Below, one piece after another: positions 43,143-53,575 of a stretch of 59,052 nt of DNA. Origin of the DNA: a virus; the IMG/VR virus record IMGVR_UViG_3300046170_000353, positions 1 through 59,052 of that record. The stretch is one strand, 5' to 3'. The translations under genes and the position numbers were made by a program. The notes under the pieces are model-generated. The model was not told the DNA's origin and did not search any database. It saw nothing but the letters and a program-made list of their open reading frames with translations. Positions within the stretch are counted from its first letter, which is position 1. Each line of letters begins with the position of its first letter.

Positions 43143-45008
43143 ATGGCAACTCCTTTTAAGTTAAAAAGGTCTGCAGTCACAGGCAAGCGTCCTGGTTTAG
43201 ACGATATGCAGATCGGAGAACTAGCAATTAATTTTTATGATGGTCATCTATTCGCAGAAAGAGACACTCAAGGTGTCGGAATAGGAACAACTGTCGCACT
43301 ACTCACCCCTTGGATAGAGAACTATGGTGGTGGGTCAATAAACTATAATGGAATTGTAACTGCCACTTCATATCACGGTAATCAAGTAATCGGAACTCCT
43401 GCAGGTGGATTTAAGTCAGGAGCGTTTACAATAAGTAATTCAGATCATACAAAAGATTCAATCAACGAACTTAATTTTATATTAGGTAAGTTAGTTCCTC
43501 CTGCACCTGATACATTCAATGGATTAAGTTTATCTCTCACAGGTACAAATGGTACAAGATATTTGTGTCAGGGATTCACACCAACTAATAATACAGGTGG
43601 TTCAGCACCATCAGCAGGAAGTGGATATACAAGAAATTCAGATAGTACAATCACATCTAATACTATAGGTGATGTCGGACCAGGTGATAATGGAACAGTC
43701 ACAGCATATGTAAATGCAGTCGGAGTTGGAACATCAACATTAGATACAGGTACAAATAATGCAACATCAGGTGCATTAGTCATAAGTGATAACAAAGATG
43801 CATCACTATCAACAAGAAATAGTGGTATAGACGCAGCATTTTATCAGGTATATGATGTCAGAATATTAAATGCAGCATCACCTGATGGTTATAATAAGGC
43901 ATATATTAATCACGGTTCTGCAAATACATCAGAAGTATTCTGGTATGAAGACCCAAGTACAGTCGGTGCACCTACGATTGCATTCAGTGGTGTAACAACT
44001 CCACCGAGTTCATCACACGTTGTTGCATATTCATCTGGAGTTCCACATTATACAAATAATTCTGCAAACACATTTACATACGTTGCTACAGTTACAAATG
44101 CAACAGGTGATATGTACTTATACAGTAACTACAAATTAATCAATTCTGATGGTGCAACTACAGGATTTACTAATTCTGGTCATAAGTATTTCAACAATAT
44201 GCTTATAAGTGGTGCAACTGGTACACATCCACCAGCGAGAAATTATGCAGTTGGCACAGGTGCTACAACACTTATATCAACTTATCCAAATAATATTCAT
44301 AATACAATTACATCAAATCATTTCACTCGAATGGATGTTGTGACACCTTACGGATCTGATAATAATAATCGAGTTAGTTATTCAACAGCAGTAAACATTA
44401 TGGGAACATCAGCAACAACATCACAGGTAGACGAAGATAATATACTTATTTCTTCTTTAGGAACTGGTTCTGGAAATGGAATCAGAGTCAATGCAGGTGC
44501 TACAGGTGATACACCTTCACCTATATCATCCACTTTCAATGCAAGTGCAACACCTGCTGTTTATGAAGCAATTGTAAGAGGTGGAACATTAAGACATGAT
44601 GTAACTAACTACACATCATATCTGCCAGTAGGTCCTAACTATTCTTCTGGAAGAAGTGGTACACAATATTTCCAAGTTCTTCTAACTAGAGCTGCTGTAT
44701 CTCAAATGGATATTGTGGTGACTGGAACTTATGCAGGTTGTTTTGTTTGTCTTCCAGAGAACTCAACTTGGACAACAGGATTGAGTAACACAAATGGATG
44801 GGCAGATATGTTTGATGCTTATTCTGGTGCTGGTAATCCGAATAACGCTGACAATGGATGTGCCTTTGGTACAGTAATGTCAGGGTCGAGTGGCACATTT
44901 ACTTGTGTGTTTGGTGAAGAATCATCATCAAACGGTAACAACAAAATTTTGGTTCGATTTAAATTGACTTCTGGACAGTCGATTTCAACAGTCAGATTCA
45001 CAGGATAG
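43143..45008 (+). CDS. Tail-fibre or virion structural protein (621 aa)
   Basis: Opens with MATPFKLKRSAVTGKRPGLD then LAINFYDGHLFAERD, a start typical of cyanophage fibre and neck-whisker-like proteins. The body is Gly/Thr/Ser/Asn-rich beta-type sequence with no hydrophobic spans; the C-terminal part (TYAGCFVCLPENSTWTTGLS) might be a receptor-binding tip. No clear repeat. Preceded by an AATAAATA late-type element overlapping the HNH stop codon. Starts the fibre cluster. Confidence 0.75.
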   Translation: MATPFKLKRSAVTGKRPGLDDMQIGELAINFYDGHLFAERDTQGVGIGTTVALLTPWIENYGGGSINYNGIVTATSYHGNQVIGTPAGGFKSGAFTISNSDHTKDSINELNFILGKLVPPAPDTFNGLSLSLTGTNGTRYLCQGFTPTNNTGGSAPSAGSGYTRNSDSTITSNTIGDVGPGDNGTVTAYVNAVGVGTSTLDTGTNNATSGALVISDNKDASLSTRNSGIDAAFYQVYDVRILNAASPDGYNKAYINHGSANTSEVFWYEDPSTVGAPTIAFSGVTTPPSSSHVVAYSSGVPHYTNNSANTFTYVATVTNATGDMYLYSNYKLINSDGATTGFTNSGHKYFNNMLISGATGTHPPARNYAVGTGATTLISTYPNNIHNTITSNHFTRMDVVTPYGSDNNNRVSYSTAVNIMGTSATTSQVDEDNILISSLGTGSGNGIRVNAGATGDTPSPISSTFNASATPAVYEAIVRGGTLRHDVTNYTSYLPVGPNYSSGRSGTQYFQVLLTRAAVSQMDIVVTGTYAGCFVCLPENSTWTTGLSNTNGWADMFDAYSGAGNPNNADNGCAFGTVMSGSSGTFTCVFGEESSSNGNNKILVRFKLTSGQSISTVRFTG

Positions 45009-45018
45009 GGGTAATTAA

Positions 45019-48000
45019 GTGGCAGTAACCGACCAACAAAAGATTGACTTTCTGTTAAAGAAAATTGGTTTTACCAAAACCAAGACAGGTTCTGTCGTGG
45101 GAACTGGTGCAATAAGTGGTACTGGAAAGCAACCCTTCGCTGAAGCGATACCATCACCTCTGATTATTGCAAATGGTGCACTATGGAATGAGAGTAGTTC
45201 AATTCCTGCAACACCACCAGGTTCAGACACGAATCAAGTTAAGGTATATCTTGCTGGTAGCTCTGGGTTAAGAATGACAGCAGATGCTACAAGTTCTGGT
45301 CAACGTGCTTATATTGCTTATACAACTTATGGTAATGCATCATCTACAAGATTAACGAACTGGATTGATACTCAATTTGGTGCGAGTTATTTAATTAAAG
45401 TATATAAAGGAGATCCAAATTCTGGAGGAGTTGCTTTATCTGCTGCTGGTTCAGGTGCAAATGATGGTTGGTTCTTTGATTATTCTGCTGGTGTTCTAAA
45501 CTTTAATGACACAAGTGTCCCCAGTGGTGTTACTGATACAAACATATACATTGTAGGTTACAGATATATTGGACAGACTGGTGCTCCAACATCAGGTATC
45601 TCAACATTTTCTTACAAAGATCTATTTGTTGAGAGACATTTAAGTGTTGGTGGAGTATCTACTTTCTCTTCTGATGTTGAATTTGGTGGTAATGTTTCGA
45701 TTGCTGGCACGTTAACATACGAAGACGTATCTAATATTGATTCAGTTGGTATTATTACTGCAAATAAAGATATTCACGTTGGTGCAGGTGTCTCTGCTGT
45801 TGGTATTATAACTGCAAACTCTGGTATGAGAGTTGGTGGTGGTGTAATTGAAGCACCATCAGGTGAAAATAAAATACCATCTTTATATGCTGGACTAGCA
45901 AATCTTCCAAACTCAACTGATTATCACGGTCTATTTGCTCACGTTCATTCAAACGGAAAGGCATACTATTCCCATGATATGGGTGCCACAATTACTGTAA
46001 CAGTAGGTGTAGATAATGTAGGTGGACAGTCAACTGGTGTATTCTACTTTAATGGTACAGAAAAACCAGCTTTATTTCCTATAATCAGAAATACAACTTA
46101 TATCTTCGACCAATCAAATTCAACTAATGAAACTTACGGTGGTGCGAATCATCCGTTGATGTTCAGTACAGGTTCAGGTGGTGATCATAATGGTCATGGT
46201 CATTATATTACAGGTGTTACATATAAATTAGATGGTGTTGCAGTTACAATGGCTGGGTATACCAGTGGATTTAATGCTGCCACAACTCGTAGAGTTGAAT
46301 GGAAAGTACCTACTACTGCACCATTAACACTTTATTATTGGTGTCATCATCATACAGGACAAGGTAATAGTCTTTCTTTAAGTGATGGTGCTTATCTAGA
46401 ATTAGTAGAGAAAAATAAATTTGGAGTTGTAGGATTAGGAACTGAAGTTTATAACATTGGTATTTTAACTGCAACATCAGCAGATATTACAGGTGATTTA
46501 GATGTCGATGGTCATACAAATTTAGATAATTTAAGTGTTGCTGGAGTATCAACATTTGCTGGATTCATAGACCTTAATGCTGATTTAGATGTCGATGGTC
46601 ATACAAATTTAGATAATGTGAGTGTTGCTGGAGTTGTAACTTTTGCATCTGGTACAACATTTACTGGTGCCATTGATGCGAATGGTGATTTAGATGTTGA
46701 GGGTCAAACAAATTTAGATCACGTTAGTATTTCAGGTGTTACAACATTTACAAGTGCTTTAAATATAGATTCAGATATAGATGTAGACGGACATACTAAC
46801 CTTGATAATGTATCTATCGCAGGTGTTACAACTCATACTGGTGCAATAACTGCTAATGGAAGTATTGATTTAAATGCCGATTTAGATGTAGACGGACATA
46901 CAAACTTAGATAATGTTTCTGTTGCAGGAGTCACTACCTTTGCTGCAAACACAAGATTCAATAGCACGATAACCGCTGGTGGATCTGCTGGAACAAATGG
47001 AAATTATTTAAAGACAACTGGAACTGGAGTTGAGTGGGCATCATTCCCATCAATAAGAACTAGACAAACATTTACAGCATCTGCTGGACAAACTTCATTT
47101 AGTTTCTCATACAATGTAAACTATGTTGATGTCTATATCAATGGTGTTAAATTAACTGATGCTGAATTTACTGCAACTAATGGTACATCTGTTGTATTAG
47201 CAGTCGGTTCATTTGTAGGAGATATAGTCGAAATCGTTTCATACAATACTGTGTCTGCTGGTGGTGGTGCTTATGGTATTGGAAATCTTGTCGAAGATTT
47301 ATCACCCCAACTTGGTGGTAATTTAGATTTATTCAATAAATTTATCACAGGAACAGGTGGTGCAAATATTTCTGGTGTTGTTACTGCGACACAATTTAAA
47401 GGAGATGGTTCAGCATTAACTGGTATTATTGCTGAAGGTTCAGGTGTAGTCATAAAGGATAGTAATTCGACTGTTGGTACTGCTGGAACAATTAACTTTG
47501 GTGATAATTTATCTGTATCACCTATATCGGCTGGTATTGTAACAATAACTGGATCTGCTGGTGGAGGTTCAACAGCTGAAACTCGTGCGAATACTTTAGT
47601 CGTTACAGGTGTATCTACACTTACAAATATAGATGTTGATGATTTCATAGAGGTTGGAAGTAATATTCAACTTGGTAGTATTGGTATTGTAACTGCTTTA
47701 ACATTCAAAGGTAATGGTGATTTTGTTGAGATAGATGTTGACGGTCATACAAACTTAGATAATGTCAATGTCGCTGGTGTAACAACATTTGCTGGCACTG
47801 TGAATACTGCAGCGATATCTGCATCAGGTGCGTTGACTATTGCTGATATTAACGCAAGTGGTGGTGGTGTTGTAAGTATTAAGAGTAATGGTGGTGGAAC
47901 CACACTTGCTAAATTTACAAACGGTGGAAGTGTTGAACTCAACTTTAATAATGCTAAAAAATTAGAAACTTCAAACACGGGTGTGACAGTAACGGGAACA

Positions 48001-49443
48001 GTTGCTGCTACAGCTTATACTGGTGATGGTTCACAACTTACTGGTATATCTGCTGGAGTTAATACAAGTCAATTCAATGTAAACAAACTAGATGTATCTG
48101 GTATCTCAACATTTAATGGAAACGTAGATGTCAATGCTGATATTGACGTAGACGGACATACTAATCTTGATAATGTTTCTATTGCTGGTGTTACTACTTT
48201 TTCTGGTGAAGTGGTATTCGATACGCATCCAACTCGTATTAAAAGCACTGCTGGAGACTTAACAATTGGTGTAGGTAATACAAGTTCATTCTTTATTACA
48301 GGTGGTCCTTACACAAGTGAGAGATTTGAAACTACAGCAGATTGTGTTATCCTATACAGTGATGGTACAAAGGTAGCAAGAACACATAATGGAAGATTTG
48401 AGATTGGAAATCCACAAGCTAATATAGGTGTAGGTGCAACATTTGGTGTTACTGGTAACGCTTTGTTTGGTGGTACAGGTATTGTCACTGCAACAAGTCT
48501 TGAATTGAATAGTGAGACACAATCATCAAGCACAACTACTGGTGCATTAGTTGTAGATGGTGGTGTTGGTGTTGCGAAGAATCTTTATGTTGGTGGTGCG
48601 ATTATTGGTGATGGTTCAGGATTAACAGGTATTACCGCATCAGGTTCTGGTGTTGTAATTAAAAATAATGGTAACACAGTTGGAACTGCAGGGACAATAA
48701 ACTTTGGAGAGATAATAGATGTATCTGCAATATCTGGTGGTTCAGTAACTGTTGGTGTATCAACAAGTCAGTTTAATGTTCAAAAACTAAATGTATCTGG
48801 CATAACAACTACTTATCAATTATCAGTTGGTGCTGGTGGAGTTGTATTTAATAGTAATGCAATATATGGTTCATCTAAAATAATACTCCAAGGTGGAGGT
48901 GGTGGTGATACTGCATATTATTCTGGGGGAACTTCATATAGTGATCATATCTTCAGGACAATGCAAGGTGGATCTACTATTGAAAGATTCCGTATTGGTA
49001 AAGATGGTGATATTGGATTACTAGGTGAAAACTATGGTACATCAGGTCAAGTATTAACCAGTGGTGGTTCTGGATCTGCAGTATCTTGGACAACAATATC
49101 CGCTGGAACTGATGTTGGTATTACAACTAATCTTTCAGGAACGTTCAATGCAAGTGCTGGAACTCCTGCAACCATTAATACACTGACTGGATATAGTGCA
49201 AATGATTTAGTTGTTGAGTATACAATATACATTAAGAATGGAAGTGATTTCCAATCACAAAAACTACTAGCAATGAGAGATGGCACAACAATTCACTCAA
49301 CACAGTTTGCAGTGATGTTTAGTTCATCATTATTAGTTCAATGTGATGCAACAATCAGTAGTGGTAATATATTATTGAGAGCAACTCCTGAAACTGGAGT
49401 TTCTGGTTCTACAACCTATAAGATAAAACGTGAGGTTATGTAA
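45019..49443 (+). CDS. Large modular tail-fibre protein (1474 aa)
   Basis: Starts at GTG 45019 (MAVTDQQKIDFLLKKIGFTK). Built from modules: a TYEDVSNIDSVGIITANKDI block near residue 230, a cupredoxin-like domain at residues ~325-455 (NTTYIFDQS, ANHPLMFSTGSGG, LYYWCHHHTGQGN), then seven copies of a ~21-residue DLDVDGHTNLDNVSVAGVTT motif, Gly-rich linkers (TAGTINFGDNLSVSPISAGI) and a final jelly-roll-like tip. No catalytic motif. Host-range determinant by inference. Intact. Confidence 0.85.
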   Translation: MAVTDQQKIDFLLKKIGFTKTKTGSVVGTGAISGTGKQPFAEAIPSPLIIANGALWNESSSIPATPPGSDTNQVKVYLAGSSGLRMTADATSSGQRAYIAYTTYGNASSTRLTNWIDTQFGASYLIKVYKGDPNSGGVALSAAGSGANDGWFFDYSAGVLNFNDTSVPSGVTDTNIYIVGYRYIGQTGAPTSGISTFSYKDLFVERHLSVGGVSTFSSDVEFGGNVSIAGTLTYEDVSNIDSVGIITANKDIHVGAGVSAVGIITANSGMRVGGGVIEAPSGENKIPSLYAGLANLPNSTDYHGLFAHVHSNGKAYYSHDMGATITVTVGVDNVGGQSTGVFYFNGTEKPALFPIIRNTTYIFDQSNSTNETYGGANHPLMFSTGSGGDHNGHGHYITGVTYKLDGVAVTMAGYTSGFNAATTRRVEWKVPTTAPLTLYYWCHHHTGQGNSLSLSDGAYLELVEKNKFGVVGLGTEVYNIGILTATSADITGDLDVDGHTNLDNLSVAGVSTFAGFIDLNADLDVDGHTNLDNVSVAGVVTFASGTTFTGAIDANGDLDVEGQTNLDHVSISGVTTFTSALNIDSDIDVDGHTNLDNVSIAGVTTHTGAITANGSIDLNADLDVDGHTNLDNVSVAGVTTFAANTRFNSTITAGGSAGTNGNYLKTTGTGVEWASFPSIRTRQTFTASAGQTSFSFSYNVNYVDVYINGVKLTDAEFTATNGTSVVLAVGSFVGDIVEIVSYNTVSAGGGAYGIGNLVEDLSPQLGGNLDLFNKFITGTGGANISGVVTATQFKGDGSALTGIIAEGSGVVIKDSNSTVGTAGTINFGDNLSVSPISAGIVTITGSAGGGSTAETRANTLVVTGVSTLTNIDVDDFIEVGSNIQLGSIGIVTALTFKGNGDFVEIDVDGHTNLDNVNVAGVTTFAGTVNTAAISASGALTIADINASGGGVVSIKSNGGGTTLAKFTNGGSVELNFNNAKKLETSNTGVTVTGTVAATAYTGDGSQLTGISAGVNTSQFNVNKLDVSGISTFNGNVDVNADIDVDGHTNLDNVSIAGVTTFSGEVVFDTHPTRIKSTAGDLTIGVGNTSSFFITGGPYTSERFETTADCVILYSDGTKVARTHNGRFEIGNPQANIGVGATFGVTGNALFGGTGIVTATSLELNSETQSSSTTTGALVVDGGVGVAKNLYVGGAIIGDGSGLTGITASGSGVVIKNNGNTVGTAGTINFGEIIDVSAISGGSVTVGVSTSQFNVQKLNVSGITTTYQLSVGAGGVVFNSNAIYGSSKIILQGGGGGDTAYYSGGTSYSDHIFRTMQGGSTIERFRIGKDGDIGLLGENYGTSGQVLTSGGSGSAVSWTTISAGTDVGITTNLSGTFNASAGTPATINTLTGYSANDLVVEYTIYIKNGSDFQSQKLLAMRDGTTIHSTQFAVMFSSSLLVQCDATISSGNILLRATPETGVSGSTTYKIKREVM
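46495..48201 (+). repeat. Seven-copy coding repeat (DLDVDGHTNLDNVSVAGVTT) in the large fibre gene
   Basis: Copies begin at about 46495, 46582, 46687, 46774, 46879, 47728 and 48139. The first two share an exact 36-base DNA block, the others diverge by synonymous and conservative changes. One further copy is in the 53576 fibre gene at 53831. The spacing is uneven, so these are module repeats rather than a tandem array. Confidence 0.85.
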
Positions 49444-51353
49444 TGTTCAAATATACTCTTGCTGTTACAAGTCCTGAGTATTGGAATACAATTCACAACG
49501 TATTAATAGTTGATTCAAATGAAGATGGTATTCCTGACCGTAAGGTAACTTGCTCTGATACAAAAGAACATAGTCCAACTCGTGGTACTTATTGGTTAAC
49601 ACACGATGAAGCAACTGGAATATCGACTCACCCTCAAGTCAAGTGGATAGAATTATCTCCATCTGATTATCGTTTTTCATATCCAGAACCAGAACCTGAT
49701 ACAAAAAGATTTCGTAAGAACGTAAAAATATATCGTAACTTATCAACTTCTGCTTTTTCTATATCAGCAACATCAGCAGAGGAAAATCGTACAAACTGGG
49801 CAACGAAGAGAGTTGGTGTAACAACAAATGGAAAGAGTTGGCCAAATGTAACTGGTGATGCAGCAGTCATTAATGATGATTTAAGTTTTAGTTTGACTGG
49901 TAAAAATGTTGATGTTGTTATACAAGACTCAGGTATTATGCAATATCATCCTGAATTTTTAGATGATGATGGTAAGTCAAGAGTGAGAGATGTAGTTCTA
50001 GACGGTCCATATTATATTGATCCAAGTTACTTCACATCAAATAGTCACACATATACAAAACCAGATGGTCGAACAGGTATTACAACTGCATCAGCACACG
50101 CTTGGTGGGAAAATTCAAGCAGTCGTTCAGGTTCATTTTCTTCAGTCGGTACTGTTGCAATTCCTGATAATTATACTGTTGCAAATACACTTGGTATTGG
50201 TGGTACATCACATACAATGACAAGTTCTCACGGTACTGGATGTGCTGGACTGTCTGCTGGTAAAAATTTTGGTCTTGCTTTTGAATCAAACATATGGAAT
50301 ATGAGTGCGATTGCATCTCCTACAAGTATGGGTATTGAAGCAAGTTACGATATTATGAAAATCTTTCATCAGAATAAACCTGTTACTGCAGGTCGTAAAA
50401 ATCCTACAGTTGTAAATGGAAGTTGGGGATACTTTGCTGGTTTTAATTCAGGAACTCAAGTTTATTATAGTTTTAAAGGTTCAACAGGTAATTTCACTGG
50501 TTATAATATGGGTAGTTCAGGTGTTCAAGGTATGGCATATGGATTGAGATCAGGTACAACTTATAACCGTCAGTTTGCAACATCGTCAAGATCAAATTCA
50601 ACTGAAACAGCAGGTGATGAAATGGTAAATGCAGGTGTGATATACGTTACTTCTGCTGGAAATAGTAATCAAAGATTAGGTCTTGGTTTAAGTGATCCTC
50701 ATTTAAATGATTATCTCACAACCTTAAATGGTGCTGATAATCGAGCAGGTATTCCTGGTTCAGGAGTAAGTGGAACTGTCCCATCAGGGCATCGTAATTA
50801 CATTCATCCTGCGAATATTGGATACAATACAACTACAGACTATCATCCAGCAGTTTGTGTTGGAGCTATGGATGATTATATTGAATCCAACTATCAAGAA
50901 AGAAAAGCATCTTATTCTAATAACGGACCAGGTGTCGATGTATGGGCACCAGCAGATGAAACATTATCTGCTGGTATGAGAGCAGCGAATGGTGATCAAC
51001 TGGGAACTGAAGTTAATTTTTCAAGATATAATTCCAGTTTTGTTGATCGTTATTTCAATGGAACATCAGCAGCATCTCCAGTTGTTGCTGGAGTCGTTGC
51101 ATTATTTCTTGAATCAAAACCAAGTGCAACATCAGCAGAGGTAAAAGATTTTATTAAAATGCAAGCATCACAAATGCTTCCAAACACTGAATGGGCAAAT
51201 CCATACCCCACTGATAATGATAATGAATACTGGAGAGATGCTTACAATAATCGTGGTGCAGCGAATCGTGTCATCTATGATCCGACTGCATCAGATGCCG
51301 AAGTAAAAATTTCTGGTGTTGAAGTCACTGGTATATCATTCAAACAATCATAA
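49443..51353 (+). CDS. Subtilisin-like serine protease (S8 family) in the fibre cluster
   Basis: 636 residues. The full subtilase set is visible: Asp162 in VVIQDSGIMQ, His263 in SHGTGCAGLSAG, oxyanion Asn407 in TSAGNSNQ, and Ser542 in FNGTSAASPVVAGVVALFLE. An N-terminal ~150-residue region may act as pro- or virion-attachment domain; no signal peptide is seen. TAATG overlap with the fibre gene before, late promoter after. The likely role is virion-borne cleavage of surface proteins, or maturation of a fibre; both are inference. Confidence 0.88.
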   Translation: MFKYTLAVTSPEYWNTIHNVLIVDSNEDGIPDRKVTCSDTKEHSPTRGTYWLTHDEATGISTHPQVKWIELSPSDYRFSYPEPEPDTKRFRKNVKIYRNLSTSAFSISATSAEENRTNWATKRVGVTTNGKSWPNVTGDAAVINDDLSFSLTGKNVDVVIQDSGIMQYHPEFLDDDGKSRVRDVVLDGPYYIDPSYFTSNSHTYTKPDGRTGITTASAHAWWENSSSRSGSFSSVGTVAIPDNYTVANTLGIGGTSHTMTSSHGTGCAGLSAGKNFGLAFESNIWNMSAIASPTSMGIEASYDIMKIFHQNKPVTAGRKNPTVVNGSWGYFAGFNSGTQVYYSFKGSTGNFTGYNMGSSGVQGMAYGLRSGTTYNRQFATSSRSNSTETAGDEMVNAGVIYVTSAGNSNQRLGLGLSDPHLNDYLTTLNGADNRAGIPGSGVSGTVPSGHRNYIHPANIGYNTTTDYHPAVCVGAMDDYIESNYQERKASYSNNGPGVDVWAPADETLSAGMRAANGDQLGTEVNFSRYNSSFVDRYFNGTSAASPVVAGVVALFLESKPSATSAEVKDFIKMQASQMLPNTEWANPYPTDNDNEYWRDAYNNRGAANRVIYDPTASDAEVKISGVEVTGISFKQS

Positions 51354-51356
51354 ATA
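51349..51356 (+). promoter_or_regulatory. Late-promoter-like CATAAATA overlapping the protease stop codon
   Basis: CATAAATA at 51349-51356 contains the TAA stop of the protease (51351-51353). The next fibre gene starts at 51370, 13 bases on. Confidence 0.5.
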
Positions 51357-51369
51357 ATCAAAAAGTCAT

Positions 51370-52996
51370 ATGGCAGAGAAGGGTTTTGGTGTAAAGGAGG
51401 TTAATCTGATTGGTGCTTCAGGCACACCGACGATTACAAGTCCTAATAATTTAAATTTAAATGCCAACAATGTTGCGATAAGTACAAACGTCAGCATTGG
51501 TGGAACTCTTTCTGTGACTGGAAATGTTTCTGTTGGTGGAACATTAACATATGAAGACGTAACTAATATAGATTCAGTAGGTGTTGTAACAGCGAGAAGT
51601 GGGTCTAAGTGTAACTGGAGGAACTTCATTCTTTGCAGGTGCAATATCAGCTGCAGGTGGAATCACAGGTACTGCTACAACTGCAACAAACATTACTGTA
51701 ACTGCAAATAATACTGCGAACGAAACTGTATATCCATTATTCTCAGACGGTGCTTCTGGATCTCAAGGAGCAGAAACTGATACTGGTCTAACATATAATC
51801 CAAATACAAACTTGTTTACCGCAGGTTCATTTAGTGGAGGTGGTGCAAACTTAACCAGTTTACCCGCTGGTCAACTTACTGGCACAGTTGCCGATGCAAG
51901 AATATCTACACTTACTGCATCTAAATTATCTGGTGCATTGCCAGCAATCAGTGGTGCTAATCTTACCAATCTTAATGGATCAAACATTGCATCAGGAACT
52001 GTTGCTGACGCAAGAATCTCAACACTTACTGCATCGAAACTTTCAGGTGCATTACCTGCCATCAGTGGTGCAAGCTTAACTAATATACCTGAACCTGATG
52101 AGGCACCAGTCGTTGATTTTACTGTGACTGCAAATGGTTCATCAGCATATAGATTCAGTGGTGGAGGTGTAGATAGCACTGCAGATGATCCAGATTTATA
52201 TTTGATTCGAGGACAAAAATATCGTTTTAATAATACCACAGGTTCAGCACACCCATTTCAGTTTCGTGCAACAACTGGCGGTTCAGCATACACTGCTGGT
52301 GTTTCAGGCGATCAAAATGGAGTTCAGTTCTTTACACCTGATAATGATGCTCCTTCAAAAATATATTATATCTGTACACTCCATAGTAATATGGTTGGAA
52401 CAATTTATCTTCGTGGTGCAGGTGGAAACAATGAGAATGTCGGTGTTACGACTCTTTCATCATCAGCAACTCTTCATACAAATAGAATTCTTCCCGTTGG
52501 TGGTGCACCCTCTGGATCTAATGGTGGTATTGTTCAAGTTAAGTATGTGATGTCTGACACTCAACAGAACTTTGGAAATACAAGTAACGCATATCAAAAC
52601 ATTACAAATTTAGCATTATCATTTACTCCTGTAAGATCAGATAGTATTATACACGTAAGAACTGTATTTAATGTTCATGTTTATACGGATCAAAGTTGGG
52701 ATGAAGCATTTGCAAGTTTTAGATTATTTGATTCAACAAACTCAACAAATCTAAATGAAAGTGCTGTGACTAATAGATGGGGTAACTCAAGTAGTTCTGG
52801 TAGAATCCAATGTGAGGTTGTAATGGATGCCTTTGTTGCTGCATCCAATACAAATGCAAGAACTTATCAAGCACAAGCAAAAACAGCCCAGAATGGATAT
52901 TATGTCATAGTAATGCCTGATTATGCATATGCCAGTGGTGGTAGTAGAGCAATTAATACAAAAGGACATATCTATGCTTATGAGATAAGTTCATAA
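51370..52996 (+). CDS. Tail-fibre protein with cupredoxin-like domain, frameshifted near 51602
   Basis: As written the first frame stops at 51711, and the second carries the body to 52996. Dropping one G of 51601-51603 joins ARSGLSVTGGTSFFAGAISA; about 541 residues. Modules: TYEDVTNIDSVGVVTARSG, repeated TVADARISTLTASKLSGALP (twice), then a cupredoxin-like domain (residues ~250-355: DLYLIRGQKYRFNNTTGSAH, YYICTLHSNMVGTIYLRG with Cys, His, Met in blue-copper order) and a C-terminal tip. The role of copper is not known. Confidence 0.8.
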
Positions 52997-52999
52997 ATA
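52992..52999 (+). promoter_or_regulatory. Late-promoter-like CATAAATA overlapping the stop codon of the 51370 fibre gene
   Basis: CATAAATA at 52992-52999 contains TAA 52994-52996; the next start is ATG 53013. Confidence 0.5.
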
Positions 53000-53012
53000 A
53001 CTAAAAAATAAT

Positions 53013-53240
53013 ATGGCAAAAAACAGAGAAGCATCACAATTTAATTCGTTAGTAAATGTAAACGATACAACTGCACAGGTTGGTATTGCAAACTCTGTTG
53101 GAATTAATACGACAGCACCTCAAGGAAATTATGCATTGTATGTTCAGGGAGATGCTAATATTACAGGCACCATAAATACAAATGGTAATCCTGCTGCAAC
53201 ACTAGCTGATGCTACAGCACTTGCAATCGCACTAGGATAA
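53013..53240 (+). CDS. Small fibre-associated protein (75 aa)
   Basis: MAKNREASQFNSLVNVNDTT then Gly/Asn/Thr-rich beta-type sequence (GNYALYVQGDANITGTINTN) resembling fibre modules, ending in Ala-rich helix. Possibly a small accessory or trimerisation component. Sits eight bases before the next gene. Confidence 0.6.
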   Translation: MAKNREASQFNSLVNVNDTTAQVGIANSVGINTTAPQGNYALYVQGDANITGTINTNGNPAATLADATALAIALG

Positions 53241-53247
53241 TAACAAA

Positions 53248-53574
53248 ATGGCAAATACCTTTAAATTAAAAACAAAAGCGAACGTTGGTATTACAACTCA
53301 AAATGTTTATGTTGTTCCGAGTGCAACTACAACTGTTGTAATTGGTATCACACTTGCAAATACTTCTGGTTCAGGTTGTCTTGTAGGAGTTGGAATTACA
53401 AGACCATCAACTGACGATGTTAAATTATTAAAAAATGCTCCAATACCTCAAGGATCATCTCTTGAATTTATGTCAGGAAATAAGGTAGTATTAGAAACAG
53501 CAGATACTATAACAGTCGATAGTGATACAAATAATAGTGTAGATGCAACTCTTACTATAATGGAGATTACATAA
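53248..53574 (+). CDS. Small virion protein (108 aa)
   Basis: MANTFKLKTKANVGITTQNV then beta-rich sequence (TTTVVIGITLANTSGSGCLV, NNSVDATLTIMEIT). Its single-domain beta layout is like small decoration or fibre-linker proteins; I recall relatives next to cyanophage fibres. Function unknown. Confidence 0.65.
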   Translation: MANTFKLKTKANVGITTQNVYVVPSATTTVVIGITLANTSGSGCLVGVGITRPSTDDVKLLKNAPIPQGSSLEFMSGNKVVLETADTITVDSDTNNSVDATLTIMEIT

Positions 53575-53575
53575 G

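Noticed and set aside
46495-48201. CRISPR-like array
   Set aside because: Repeats are in frame, uneven in spacing and encode a protein motif; no spacers of constant length or cas genes.
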